Of a stretch of DNA of 9,525 nucleotides, positions 1-7,334 are shown one piece after another (within the stretch, counting starts at the first letter, position 1; each line of letters begins with the position of its first letter). Position numbers and translations under genes: made by a program. This stretch comes from Prevotellaceae bacterium. Its GTDB lineage: Bacteria; Bacteroidota; Bacteroidia; Bacteroidales; UBA932. The notes beneath the pieces were generated by a model that saw only the letters and a program-made list of their open reading frames with translations, was not told the origin of the DNA and ran no database searches. The stretch covers positions 1 through 9,525 of the forward strand of contig JAIRUB010000164.1 in the NCBI GenBank assembly GCA_031254635.1. The letters are read 5' to 3'.

Positions 1-16
1 TGTGCTCTTCCGATCT
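1..16 (+). other. Illumina adapter remnant (assembly artefact)
   Basis: These 16 bases are identical to the 3' end of the Illumina TruSeq-type adapter that finishes in GCTCTTCCGATCT. They are not genomic sequence. Read in frame with the downstream gene they create a false N-terminus (M/V-L-F-R-S). Genomic sequence appears to begin at base 17, so the contig edge here is an untrimmed read end. Confidence 0.93.
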
Positions 17-631
17 GGTATTCAAGAAGCATTTTCCTACATGAAACCCAGTGATAAAGCCCGTATAATCATGCCCTCATGGCTGTCGAATTATGTGGAA
101 TCGGGGGTAAGGACTCATACCACAACTGCTATCTACGACTTGGAGTTGGTACTGGTGGTTCCGGATATAGCCGCTTTTCAGACTGATTCACTGAAGCAGT
201 ACAGTGTCCAAAATTTTGGCGGGACTGATTCCTTGAAATATGACTGGTATTTTATTTCTACAGCACCGGGTGATAACGAACTTCCGCTTGCCGGCGACAC
301 CATAAAAATCCGCTATGCCGGTTATTTTCTGGATGGTTTTTTGTTTGATACCAATATTGAGTCGGTGGCTGAATCAAATTACGGCGATGATGTGGATAAA
401 TCGGCAACTTATGCGGAATTGACAGTGATTATGGACGATGATGTATCGAAGATGAGTGTTGTTGCAGGATTTGCATACGCTTTACAGCGAATGAGCGATG
501 GTGAAGAGGCCACTACTTTCTTTTCTTCCGATTACGGCTATGGCACTGCTACCTCCGGCCAAATACAACCCTATTCCATGTTGCGCTTTGATATGGAAGT
601 GACTATTGCTCGGAAAGTTGAAGAAGATTGA
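17..631 (+). CDS. Tandem FKBP-type peptidyl-prolyl cis-trans isomerase, C-terminal part (5' truncated)
   Basis: This is the last 204 residues of a protein cut off by the contig edge. Residues 1-50 look like the end of one FKBP domain (GIQEAF, then DKARIIMPSWL, then AIYDLELVLV). Residues 92-198 form a second domain: DTIKIRYAGYFLDGFLFDTN at 94-113, then after an insertion of about 35 residues VVAGFAYALQRMSDGEEA (148-165), an SDYGYG turn (171-176) and IQPYSMLRFDMEV (183-195). These match the FKBP pattern of a YxGxxxDGxxFD strand, a GxxxAL helix and a YG..IxPYxxLxFDxE ending. FKBPs catalyse X-Pro isomerisation during folding; in Bacteroidota, tandem forms are often envelope lipoproteins, but the signal region is missing here. 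The central insertion and departures from the consensus mean catalytic activity is not assured. It is convergent with the mutase gene, 30 bp apart, with no clear terminator hairpin between them. Confidence 0.87.
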   Translation, partial: GIQEAFSYMKPSDKARIIMPSWLSNYVESGVRTHTTTAIYDLELVLVVPDIAAFQTDSLKQYSVQNFGGTDSLKYDWYFISTAPGDNELPLAGDTIKIRYAGYFLDGFLFDTNIESVAESNYGDDVDKSATYAELTVIMDDDVSKMSVVAGFAYALQRMSDGEEATTFFSSDYGYGTATSGQIQPYSMLRFDMEVTIARKVEED

Positions 632-661
632 TATTTCTGTCTTTCGTACTTCGCTAATCTC

Positions 662-2392
662 TTAACCTAACATTTCCGTTTTTATCCGTTCAAACTTCGC
701 ATCTAATTCGGCGTCTAAGCGATTGTAATCGGCTTTGCTTGCTAAGACTGTGCGGACGCCGAAATAGAACTTGATTTTTGGTTCGGTGCCCGAAGGACGT
801 ACACTGACAATAGTGCCGTCTTGTGTAATAAATTGCAACACATTGGATGCCTCGCGCATATTAATGGGATGCCGCAAATCGGTAATCATGTCAATGGTTT
901 CCCGTGTTTTGTAGTCGTGTATAAGAACTACACGCGAACCGTCAATGCTTGTCGGCGGCTCGTTCCGGAATTTCACCATCATCTGCTGTATCTGCTCAAG
1001 GCCATCCTTGCCTTTCTTCGTAATTGATACGAGCTTTTCTTTGAAGAAACCAAATTCAACATACATATCCAGCAATATATCATACATGGTTTTTCTTTGG
1101 GATGCCGCCCAAGCCGCTATCTCGGCCAATGTGCAGCAAACCACTACAGCATCTTTGTCGCGCACAAAATCGCCTACCATATAACCATAGCTTTCTTCAC
1201 CGCCGCCTATAAAAGTGGTTTTGCCCTCCTGTTCGCGAATTATTTCGGCAATATATTTGAATCCTGTATAAACGTTGTAACATGCTACGCCGTAATGGTC
1301 GGCCAACACTTTTATCAGGTCGGTAGAAACAATGGTTTTGACGATAAATTCTTCACCCTTGATTTTGCCTAATTCTTTCCAACGGCGCAGTAAATAATAG
1401 GAGAGGAGGGAGGCCGTTTGGTTGCCGTTGATTAAAATAAATTCTTTTTTATCATTGCGGATAGCTATACCCACACGGTCGGCATCGGGGTCGGAGGCCA
1501 TCACCAGGTCGGCACCGGCAGCAATGGCCTTGTCTATCGCCATTTTTAGCGCAGTTCCTTCTTCGGGATTTGGCGATTCTATTGTTGGGAAATTTCCATC
1601 GTTCACATCTTGTTCCGGTACACGGATAATATTAGTAAATCCTTTGCGGCGCAAGGCTTCCGGAATAAGTACCACTCCTGTTCCGTGCAGAGGCGTATAT
1701 ACTATGCGCAGTTGGTTGTGGGTAGCTATTGCTTCGGGAGATAAGCCCATGCTCAGCACTTTTTCTAAGTATAATTCATCAATCTCCTTTCCTATGCGTT
1801 TGATGTTGGTGACAACGCCGTCAAATTTCACCATACTTGGGTTGGTAATCTTCAGCACCTCGTCAATAATATTGGTGTCGTGCGGAGAGATTACCTGCGC
1901 GCCATCGTCCCAGTAGGCTTTATAACCGTTATATTCTTTCGGATTATGCGAAGCAGTAATTACCACGCCGCTTTGACAGCCAAAATGACGAATAGCAAAA
2001 CTCAACTCAGGTGTTGGGCGTAGTTTTTCAAATAAAAATACTGTGATGCCGTTGGCCGAAAATACTTCAGCGGTGATTTGTGCAAAGTAAGCGCTATTAT
2101 TGCGGCAGTCGTAAGCAATGGCCACTTTGATTTCAGGAAGGTTTGGAAAAGATTGTTTCAGGTAGTTGGCCAACCCTTGCGTAGCCATGCCTACCGTATA
2201 TTTATTCATCCTATTAGTGCCAACGCCCATAATACCGCGTAATCCGCCGGTACCAAATTCTAAATTTTTATAAAAAGATTCTTCTAATTCTTTAGGATTT
2301 GTGGCGATTAAAGCCTGCACTTGGGCTTTGGTTTCTTCGTCGTAGTTTCCGGTGAGCCACGAGGCTGCACGTTGTTTAATAATTTCGTCCAT
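662..2392 (-). CDS. Phosphoglucomutase/phosphomannomutase family protein (alpha-D-phosphohexomutase)
   Basis: A complete 576-aa enzyme that moves phosphate between C1 and C6 (or C1 and C5) of a sugar phosphate, cytoplasmic. All four family signatures are visible: the catalytic phosphoserine loop TASHNPKEYNGYK with Ser148, the Mg-binding loop DPDADR (301-306), the sugar-binding loop GGGEESYG (396-403) and the phosphate-binding loop RPSGTEPK (532-539). Length and the N-terminal EFGTGGLRG (45-53) fit the long PGM2-like branch, whose members act on glucose phosphate, mannose phosphate or phosphopentoses, so the substrate is left open. The ATG at 2392 is chosen. An in-frame ATG 15 codons upstream would overlap the end of the rfbD gene and adds a non-conserved leader, while the chosen start has an A/T-rich leader typical of this phylum. 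The start lies 20 bp after the rfbD stop, so the two are probably one transcript. Confidence 0.95.
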   Translation of the reverse strand: MDEIIKQRAASWLTGNYDEETKAQVQALIATNPKELEESFYKNLEFGTGGLRGIMGVGTNRMNKYTVGMATQGLANYLKQSFPNLPEIKVAIAYDCRNNSAYFAQITAEVFSANGITVFLFEKLRPTPELSFAIRHFGCQSGVVITASHNPKEYNGYKAYWDDGAQVISPHDTNIIDEVLKITNPSMVKFDGVVTNIKRIGKEIDELYLEKVLSMGLSPEAIATHNQLRIVYTPLHGTGVVLIPEALRRKGFTNIIRVPEQDVNDGNFPTIESPNPEEGTALKMAIDKAIAAGADLVMASDPDADRVGIAIRNDKKEFILINGNQTASLLSYYLLRRWKELGKIKGEEFIVKTIVSTDLIKVLADHYGVACYNVYTGFKYIAEIIREQEGKTTFIGGGEESYGYMVGDFVRDKDAVVVCCTLAEIAAWAASQRKTMYDILLDMYVEFGFFKEKLVSITKKGKDGLEQIQQMMVKFRNEPPTSIDGSRVVLIHDYKTRETIDMITDLRHPINMREASNVLQFITQDGTIVSVRPSGTEPKIKFYFGVRTVLASKADYNRLDAELDAKFERIKTEMLG

Positions 2393-2412
2393 TATTTTTA
2401 GGTTTAAGGTTT

Positions 2413-3285
2413 TTAAATGTTGATTTTTTGAAAACAACGTACCAAGGCCTCATCCCATGTGGGAATATGAAGCCCGTAGCTTGTTTTTATTTTTTCTTTA
2501 CTCAATACGCTATATGCAGGTCGGGCCGCTTTGGTAGGATATTGATTGCTATTAATTGGATGCACAAGGCAGGGGCGTTGTCCCAATGCCATAATGCGCT
2601 GTGCAAAATCGAACCAACTACATTCCCCCTCGTTGCTGTAATGGTAAATGCCGGGGATAAATGGTTTTTCGTCTTTGTCGATTTTTGAAATAATAGTCCA
2701 AATAGCCTCTGCTAAATTGGCAGCGTAGGTGGGGGCGCCACGTTGGTCGTTCACAACATTTAGTTCACTGCGCTCGGCGCCCAAGCGGAGCATGGTGTTG
2801 ACAAAGTTGTTGCCCACAGCGGTATACAGCCAGGCAGTGCGAATCACCATACTTCGGGTGTAAGCTAATGCGGTTTTTTCGCCCATCAACTTAGTGCGAC
2901 CATACACCGATTGCGGATTTACAGGATCCGTTTCCAAATAGGGTGTCTGTTTTTTTCCATCAAAAACATAATCCGTAGAAATATGCATGAATACGGCATT
3001 TACCTGTTGAGCGGCAGCCACTAAATTGTTTACTGCTGTGGCATTAAGCAGCATAGCCTCTTCCTCCGCGTCTTCTGCCTTGTCCACAGCGGTATATGCA
3101 GCGCAATTAACAATAAAATTCGGGTGGTGTTTATTTATATAATCCTGAACATTAGATCTTTGGGTTATGTCTAACGTATCTATGTCCGTATATAAAGGTT
3201 GTAAATCGGTATAGCTGTTGGCAAACTCTTGTAAATCGCGGCCTAATTGTCCCTTACAACCGGTAATCAATACTTTTTTACCCAT
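2413..3285 (-). CDS. rfbD: dTDP-4-dehydrorhamnose reductase (RmlD/RfbD)
   Basis: A 290-aa NAD(P)H-dependent reductase of the extended SDR type. It performs the last step of dTDP-L-rhamnose synthesis, reducing the 4-keto group of dTDP-4-dehydro-L-rhamnose in the cytoplasm. Visible features are the nucleotide-binding loop GCKGQLG (9-15) after strand KKVLIT, VNCAAYTAVDKAE (59-71), the STDYVFDG segment (103-110) supplying the catalytic Thr/Ser, the Y128-x3-K132 catalytic pair in VYGRTK, the RGAPTYAANLA segment (182-192) and RPAYSVL (255-261). Length is normal for RmlD. The ATG at 3285 is preferred: a TTG six codons upstream is possible but adds nothing conserved. rfbA, rfbB and rfbC are not in this window, so the gene is away from a full rml cluster, at least on this side. 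It lies 20 bp upstream of the phosphohexomutase gene. Confidence 0.94.
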   Translation of the reverse strand: MGKKVLITGCKGQLGRDLQEFANSYTDLQPLYTDIDTLDITQRSNVQDYINKHHPNFIVNCAAYTAVDKAEDAEEEAMLLNATAVNNLVAAAQQVNAVFMHISTDYVFDGKKQTPYLETDPVNPQSVYGRTKLMGEKTALAYTRSMVIRTAWLYTAVGNNFVNTMLRLGAERSELNVVNDQRGAPTYAANLAEAIWTIISKIDKDEKPFIPGIYHYSNEGECSWFDFAQRIMALGQRPCLVHPINSNQYPTKAARPAYSVLSKEKIKTSYGLHIPTWDEALVRCFQKINI

Positions 3286-3402
3286 TTTAAGAAATAAATC
3301 CAAACTATGAAGATAGTATTTATTTTTGAATTAAGTGGTTAAAGTTGCTTGTTTGTTGTGAAGCGTATAAGACCTTAAGTGGCTTAAAGACATATTAAAC
3401 TC
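3286..3402. other. Intergenic gap between aminotransferase and rfbD
   Basis: A 117-bp A/T-rich spacer between two leftward genes. On the minus strand there are only imperfect -7 boxes: TATCTTCA near 3309-3316 and ATAGTTTG close to the rfbD start. A promoter for rfbD and the mutase gene is plausible but cannot be placed. No terminator-like hairpin with a T-run was seen. Confidence 0.4.
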
Positions 3403-4608
3403 TTATCTCACCGTTCTTCCGGGATATTGTTTTAGTGCTTCTTCCAGGCATTTCATAGCTTTTTCCAAGTCGGGAACATTCAATACGTAGGCAATGCGTG
3501 CTTCGTTGGCGCCACGGCCGGGCGTAGCATAAAATCCTGAAGCGGGTGCTATCATTACGGTTTGTTTTTCATATTCGAATGACTCTAACATCCATTGGGC
3601 AAATTTATCGCAATCGTCAATAGGCAGTTGGGCTACTGTATAAAAAGCACCTTCGGGCATAGGAGAATAAACGCCATCCATCTTATTCAAGGCATTCACC
3701 ATATAGTCGCGGCGACATCGATATTCTTTGCGCATAGCCTCGAAATATTCCGGTGGAGTATCCAAGGCGCCTTCTCCGGCAATCTGGCCTAAGGCCGGAG
3801 AACAAAGACGGGCCTGAGCAAAACGCAAGACCGATGCCATAATAGCCTTATTGCGGCTCACCACAGCGCCTATACGCACACCGCATAAACTATAACGTTT
3901 CGACACCGAGTCGAGTAATACTACATTTTCTTCCACACCTTTCAAATCCATACACGAAAAGAAAGGTTTGTCGCCATACAGAAAATCGCGGTATACTTCG
4001 TCGCTAAAGAGGTACAAATCATGCTTTTTCGCCAAAGCACCTAATGCTTCTAATTCCTCTTGCGTATAAACATAGCCGGTAGGGTTACTGGGATTACAAA
4101 CTATAATAGCTTTGGTTTTAGGGGTAATCGCCTTCTCAAACTCACTCACCGGAGGAAGTGTAAAGTCCATATTTTTACCGCTGCTCACAGGTTTGAGCAC
4201 TACTTCCGACCAGCGAGCAAAAGCGCGGTAGTTAGTATAAAAAGGTTCCATTACAATCACCTCGTCGCCTGGATTTGTACAAACCATAAATGCCATCATC
4301 ACTCCTTCGGAGCCTCCGGTAGTAACAATTATATCCTGAGTGGTAATATCGCTCATACCAAGCGACTGATAGAATTTAGCCAAGCCAACGCGATAGCTTT
4401 CTATACCCGCAGAATGTGGGTATGCAACTTGTTTCAGTTGAATATTTTTTACCGCATCCATAGCTTCCTTTGGTGCATCCACATCGGGTTGGCCGATATT
4501 CAAATGATAAACCTTTACCCCTCGTTTTTTAGCGGCTTCAGCAAAGGGGACTAATTTACGGATAGCCGACAACGGCATCTCATGCGCTCTTTTTGATAAT
4601 TCCAACAT
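3403..4608 (-). CDS. PLP-dependent class I/II aminotransferase (aspartate aminotransferase-like)
   Basis: A 401-aa cytoplasmic enzyme of fold type I that transfers amino groups between an amino acid and a 2-oxo acid using pyridoxal phosphate. Visible motifs are HLNIGQPDVDAP (35-46), TTGGSEGVMMA (96-106) for phosphate binding, NPSNPTG (172-178) containing the PLP-contacting Asn, SDEVY (202-206) with Asp203 and Tyr206, the Schiff-base lysine Lys237 in SVSKRYSLCGVRIG (234-247), and Arg371 in RIAYV for the substrate carboxylate. Full length for the family. The specificity (aspartate, aromatic or broad) cannot be read from the sequence, so no symbol is given. The ATG start is kept because the first residues (LSKRAHEMPLSAIRKL) are a normal family N-terminus. 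It is 55 bp downstream of the amylase gene and may be co-transcribed with it or use its own promoter at about 4654-4661. Confidence 0.93.
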   Translation of the reverse strand: MLELSKRAHEMPLSAIRKLVPFAEAAKKRGVKVYHLNIGQPDVDAPKEAMDAVKNIQLKQVAYPHSAGIESYRVGLAKFYQSLGMSDITTQDIIVTTGGSEGVMMAFMVCTNPGDEVIVMEPFYTNYRAFARWSEVVLKPVSSGKNMDFTLPPVSEFEKAITPKTKAIIVCNPSNPTGYVYTQEELEALGALAKKHDLYLFSDEVYRDFLYGDKPFFSCMDLKGVEENVVLLDSVSKRYSLCGVRIGAVVSRNKAIMASVLRFAQARLCSPALGQIAGEGALDTPPEYFEAMRKEYRCRRDYMVNALNKMDGVYSPMPEGAFYTVAQLPIDDCDKFAQWMLESFEYEKQTVMIAPASGFYATPGRGANEARIAYVLNVPDLEKAMKCLEEALKQYPGRTVR

Positions 4609-4653
4609 AGGTATAAAATTTTATAGATTTATTAATTTACAGATTTTAGATTA

Positions 4654-4661
4654 CAAATTTA
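4654..4661 (-). promoter_or_regulatory. Candidate Bacteroidota -7 promoter box for the aminotransferase
   Basis: The minus strand reads TAAATTTG, a perfect match to the Bacteroidota TAnnTTTG box, 45 bp before the aminotransferase ATG and just after the amylase stop. No clear TTG element is seen at the -33 distance, so the call is tentative. Confidence 0.35.
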
Positions 4662-4663
4662 CA

Positions 4664-6313
4664 TTAAATTTTGGAAAAACGATATATTTTGTAAGTAAAG
4701 TCTGTAAAATTTACAGGTAATTCATTATCAATATTCATAATAACCTCTTTACCTGTATCAAGCAAGGGCGTCAGTTTATAACTACATCTGGCAGCCAAGC
4801 CCATACTAGTGAACGCATGTTGAGGAATATGCAGGTTAACGGTGGCGATATTGTTTCGCGCAGTGCCAAACCAAGCCACAATTAACAATTGTTCTTCAGA
4901 GGTGTACCGCAAAAAGGCGTAGCAGCGTTCCATTTCCGGCCGATTAATATTCGCCCACATTAAATCATAAAATTCACCGGTAGCCAAAGTGGCTGAATCA
5001 CGAACAAAGCTTAGCAGTTGCCGGTAGGCGGCTGTGATTGGCGGGTATACCCCGCCATTATCCTCCGACGGTATTATTCCCGCAGATTTTAAATAACGCT
5101 GTAGTTTGGGCACGTTGATATAGTCGAAAATGGAAGTGCGGCCATCGTCGCCGCTGAAGCCCACAGCGCCTTCGGCAGGCTCGCCGGTTTCCTGACCAGC
5201 ATAAATCATAGCAGGGCCTTGGTGCATGGCTGCACTCACCAACATAGCCGGCAAAGCCTTCCATGGGTCGCCTGCAAAGAAGTGCGAAGCAATACGTTGT
5301 TCATCATGATTTTCCAAAAAATGTAGCATGTGTGAGCATATCCCCTCCACCGCTTGCCAACAATGTGTTATCTCAAAGGTTGAACGTCTGCCACAAATCA
5401 CCTCTCGTAAGGTGTCATACAGACCCCCTTTATTATACAAATAATCGAAATGTCCGATAGTAACATAGTCTTTATAGGTTTGTGGATTATAGGTTTCTGC
5501 AATAAAAATAACCTCGGGATATTGCGCTTTCACCTTAGGAATAACCCAATTCCAAAATTCCAAGGGCACCATTTCGACCATATCGCAACGAAAACCATCA
5601 ATCTTTTTTGATGCCCAAAACAGCAAAATATCCAACATTTTTTGCCACAAGCCAGTCCCCGCATAGTTTAACTTTACAGTTTCATACCAATCATTAACCG
5701 AGGGGTGGGTAGTAAAGCAGTCGTTGCCCGTAGCCTTGGCAGGAGATTCAATATAACGAATTTCAGCAGCATCAAATGGCAAGCCGTAAGGCTGGATATT
5801 TTGCGGCAATACCAAGTCGCCCTGCAAATAATAAAAATCGTTGATAACAGCGGAGCTTTGCGTGGGGTCATCATCTTCGCCTAAATCATGTATGCCTGCA
5901 GGCTTTTGCAGCGATTTATAATTGCGGGCTACATGGTTGGGTACAAAATCAATAATCACCTTCAAGCCTGAACGGTGCGTACGTTCCACTAAAGCTTCAA
6001 ATTCTTCCATCCGGCGATTGATATCTTCTGCCAAATCGACTGCCACGTCATAGTAGTCTATTACTGCATAAGGCGAGCCTGCCCTGCCCTTCACTATTTC
6101 GGGATAAGGCTCTGGTGTGGCATGGCGCAATATACCTGTGTACCAAATATGCGTAATGCCCAGAGCAGCTATCTCTTGCAAAGCATTGTCCGTAAAATCA
6201 TTGAACTTCCCTACGCCATTTTGTTCAACTGTTCCGGCAAATACCTGCTGCTCCACCTCGTTCCCAAACCAACGCGGAAAAACTTGATATATAAGTACTT
6301 TTTTATTATTCAC
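4664..6313 (-). CDS. GH13 alpha-amylase-family glycoside hydrolase, cytoplasmic
   Basis: A 549-aa glycoside hydrolase with the (beta/alpha)8 barrel motifs of family GH13: region I DFVPNH (122-127), region II GFRCDMVE (240-247) with nucleophile Asp244, region III IAETY (271-275) with acid/base Glu273, and region IV FLENHDEQR (332-340) with the stabilising Asp337. A beta-rich tail (about 463-549) would be domain C. There is no signal peptide, so it probably acts in the cytoplasm on alpha-glucans or maltooligosaccharides; hydrolase versus transglycosylase and the subfamily cannot be decided by eye. The start is a GTG at 6311-6313. No in-frame ATG precedes it, a stop occurs 8 codons upstream, and conserved barrel sequence (VLIYQVFPRWF) begins at once. 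It is the first gene of the leftward run, and a downstream phosphohexomutase could handle the glucose phosphates. Confidence 0.93.
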   Translation of the reverse strand: MNNKKVLIYQVFPRWFGNEVEQQVFAGTVEQNGVGKFNDFTDNALQEIAALGITHIWYTGILRHATPEPYPEIVKGRAGSPYAVIDYYDVAVDLAEDINRRMEEFEALVERTHRSGLKVIIDFVPNHVARNYKSLQKPAGIHDLGEDDDPTQSSAVINDFYYLQGDLVLPQNIQPYGLPFDAAEIRYIESPAKATGNDCFTTHPSVNDWYETVKLNYAGTGLWQKMLDILLFWASKKIDGFRCDMVEMVPLEFWNWVIPKVKAQYPEVIFIAETYNPQTYKDYVTIGHFDYLYNKGGLYDTLREVICGRRSTFEITHCWQAVEGICSHMLHFLENHDEQRIASHFFAGDPWKALPAMLVSAAMHQGPAMIYAGQETGEPAEGAVGFSGDDGRTSIFDYINVPKLQRYLKSAGIIPSEDNGGVYPPITAAYRQLLSFVRDSATLATGEFYDLMWANINRPEMERCYAFLRYTSEEQLLIVAWFGTARNNIATVNLHIPQHAFTSMGLAARCSYKLTPLLDTGKEVIMNIDNELPVNFTDFTYKIYRFSKI

Positions 6314-6329
6314 GTAGCGTAAATTTATA

Positions 6330-6337
6330 CAAATTTA
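6330..6337 (-). promoter_or_regulatory. Candidate -7 promoter box for the amylase gene run
   Basis: The minus strand carries TAAATTTG, a perfect TAnnTTTG match, 16 bp before the GTG start. A TTG lies 17 bp further upstream, roughly the -33 spacing. This would give a very short 5' leader of about 10 bases. It is the best candidate for the promoter of the leftward genes. Confidence 0.45.
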
Positions 6338-6371
6338 AGCAATTATTCGCAATACAATGAACTTTTATTTC

Positions 6372-6379
6372 TATCTTTA
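6372..6379 (+). promoter_or_regulatory. Weak rightward -7-like box
   Basis: TATCTTTA matches TAnnTTTG at seven of eight positions. The 15 bases TTTATTTCTATCTTT around it are identical to those at the better box before valS (8831-8845). If used, it would transcribe the long hairpin at 6493-6598 as the leader of the HTH gene. No clear -33 element. Confidence 0.25.
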
Positions 6380-6492
6380 CACATAGAAGTTAAAAAATGT
6401 ATGAATTAGGAAATTTTAAAATTTTTGCATATAACATAACACATATCATAAATACTACAAGTATAAGACATGCAGTATTTTTCTACATTCTA

Positions 6493-6598
6493 GAACTTGA
6501 ATCTTCGACAAATTCAAATTGCTAAATAACAAAGAGCGATAAACGGCGTGAATTTCGCTCATTTATCTGGTTGTTTGGCAGTCGAAGGCCTCAAGTTC
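6493..6598. repeat. Long imperfect inverted repeat / hairpin
   Basis: Three nested pairs of arms are visible. GAACTTGA-AT-CTTCGAC (6493-6509) pairs with GTCGAAG-GCC-TCAAGTTC (6581-6598). TGCTAAATAAC (6520-6530) pairs with GTTGTTTGGCA (6570-6580), 9 of 11 Watson-Crick with the other two G-T. GAGCGA (6534-6539) pairs with TCGCTC (6555-6560) around a 15-base loop. A 10-base bulge (6510-6519) lies on the left arm. It could be a structured RNA, the leader of the HTH gene, or a mobile-element end. There is no T-run after it, so it is not a standard terminator. Confidence 0.65.
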
Positions 6599-6699
6599 GG
6601 AAGCAAAGAGTCTTGTTCACGCTTTTTGTTTATCGGGAGTTGGGCAAGATAAATAAACAGATAAAAGTAAAATCGAAACCAACCCTATCTCCCAACTTT

Positions 6700-6945
6700 A
6701 TGAAAGTTTTCGAACAAATACAACAATTGCAACAAATACATCAACTTATTATTGTATCAGGAAAAACCGGTACACCAAGTGAGTTTGCCCGAAAATTGGG
6801 CATAAGTCCAAGTCGATTATTCAATATTTTAGACGAATTGAAAAGCCGTGGCGCACCCATCGTCTATTCACGTTCGGTTAAAAAATATTTTTATAATAAA
6901 GATTTTCAATTAGATATATCCTGTTATTTTCAAAACTTGCATTAA
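6700..6945 (+). CDS. Small winged-helix/HTH-type DNA-binding protein (81 aa)
   Basis: An 81-residue protein with an HTH_11-like pattern: an N-terminal helix (FEQIQQLQQIHQLIIVSGKT, 4-23), then TPSEFARKLGISPSRLFNIL (25-44) as helix-turn-helix, DELKSRGAPIVYSRSVKKYF (45-64) as the end of the recognition helix and a beta wing, and a final strand. I associate this short type with Bacteroidota, often beside accessory loci, though that is from memory. There is no ligand or enzymatic domain, so it is probably a simple repressor or activator. The ATG at 6700 is chosen; a longer reading from a TTG at 6571 would translate through the right arm of the hairpin and adds 43 basic residues with no domain. It sits upstream of, and on the same strand as, the lipoprotein pair, and may regulate it. 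The 581 bp between them argues against one simple operon. Confidence 0.72.
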   Translation: MKVFEQIQQLQQIHQLIIVSGKTGTPSEFARKLGISPSRLFNILDELKSRGAPIVYSRSVKKYFYNKDFQLDISCYFQNLH

Positions 6946-7099
6946 CAAAATGAAAATCTACATTAATTTTTATTCACTACTTGTTTAAGGAACAACAGCA
7001 GTTTTCGTCTATTTACGAATTGAGTAATTATTTGAGAAAGGGTTAAAGCGAATTATGAGTTATGAATGTTGATTTGTTTAACATCCTTTATCTTTCACC

Positions 7100-7123
7100 T
7101 CCTAATCTCTAAATCACGTAGTC
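7100..7123. repeat. Short degenerate 8-bp tandem repeats (3 units)
   Basis: Units TCCTAATC, TCTAAATC and ACGTAGTC follow one another, preceded by TTTCACC. The same family, with the same TTTCACC-type entry, occurs in a longer form at 8762-8825. A TAnnTTTG box begins 12 bp after the last unit, as it does (13 bp) at the second site. Confidence 0.5.
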
Positions 7124-7134
7124 ATTTTTTCCTA

Positions 7135-7142
7135 TATTTTTG
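7135..7142 (+). promoter_or_regulatory. Candidate rightward -7 promoter box
   Basis: TATTTTTG, a perfect match to TAnnTTTG, lies 12 bp after the 8-bp repeats. In such A/T-rich DNA chance matches are common and no -33 TTG is obvious. If real, it would transcribe the leader of the lipoprotein gene from about 7150. Confidence 0.3.
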
Positions 7143-7268
7143 TAAAAAAATTATGCATTTCTATGCAGCGTTTGGGTGTAATTTTGTATCTCTACTACAT
7201 GTATAGAACCTTTAGATATGTAGTGAATACGACTTATTTTGTGATAGTAAAAAAATCGTAAATATTTG

Positions 7269-7276
7269 TACCTTTG
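7269..7276 (+). promoter_or_regulatory. Candidate promoter box for the structured leader and lipoprotein pair
   Basis: TACCTTTG matches TAnnTTTG perfectly. Initiation about 7 bases downstream would give a leader of roughly 240 bases that contains the 7-codon ORF and both hairpins before the lipoprotein ATG. The nearest upstream TTG (7239-7241) is 27 bp away, longer than usual. Confidence 0.4.
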
Positions 7277-7310
7277 TCTAAATAATATATAACTTTTAAA
7301 AATCAATAAT

Positions 7311-7334
7311 ATGAGAATCTATTTGGCTGAATAA
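7311..7334 (+). CDS. Possible 7-codon leader peptide (MRIYLAE)
   Basis: ATG AGA ATC TAT TTG GCT GAA TAA, preceded by an A/T-rich leader like that of the lipoprotein gene and located 34 bp after a TACCTTTG box. Its stop codon ends exactly one base before a 12-bp hairpin stem. That position is what a translated leader controlling an RNA structure would have. An ORF this short can easily arise by chance. Confidence 0.25.
   Translation: MRIYLAE

Larger units (their letters stand above)
6314..6699. other. Divergent intergenic region between amylase and HTH gene
   Basis: A 386-bp A/T-rich region between the leftward amylase gene and the rightward HTH gene. It holds the leftward box at 6330-6337, a weak rightward box at 6372-6379, a perfect 14-bp palindrome AAATTTTAAAATTT at 6411-6424 (possible operator or chance in A/T-rich DNA), and the long hairpin at 6493-6598. 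Close to the HTH start, AGTTGGG (6638-6644) and CCCAACT (6691-6697) are inverted; the second arm would cover the translation start region. No convincing gene is seen in 6314-6699. Confidence 0.55.

Noticed and set aside
632..661. Terminator between the convergent FKBP and mutase genes
   Set aside because: The 30-bp gap has no paired arms or T-run that would support one.
1422..1916. 164-aa plus-strand ORF opposite the mutase, and the similar one at 4060-4554 opposite the aminotransferase
   Set aside because: Both are shadows of well-supported minus-strand genes and show no domain signals.
2393..2437. 15-codon N-terminal extension of the phosphohexomutase
   Set aside because: It overlaps the end of rfbD in another frame and precedes the conserved start. 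ATG 2392 has a better position and leader.
6571..6699. N-terminal extension of the HTH gene from TTG at 6571
   Set aside because: It would read through the right arm of the long hairpin and adds basic residues with no domain. ATG 6700 begins exactly at the conserved helical part.
7153..7206. 17-codon ORF (MHFYAAFGCNFVSLLHV) after the TATTTTTG box
   Set aside because: Very short, with no features beyond position; it overlaps an inverted repeat. Not supportable as a gene.
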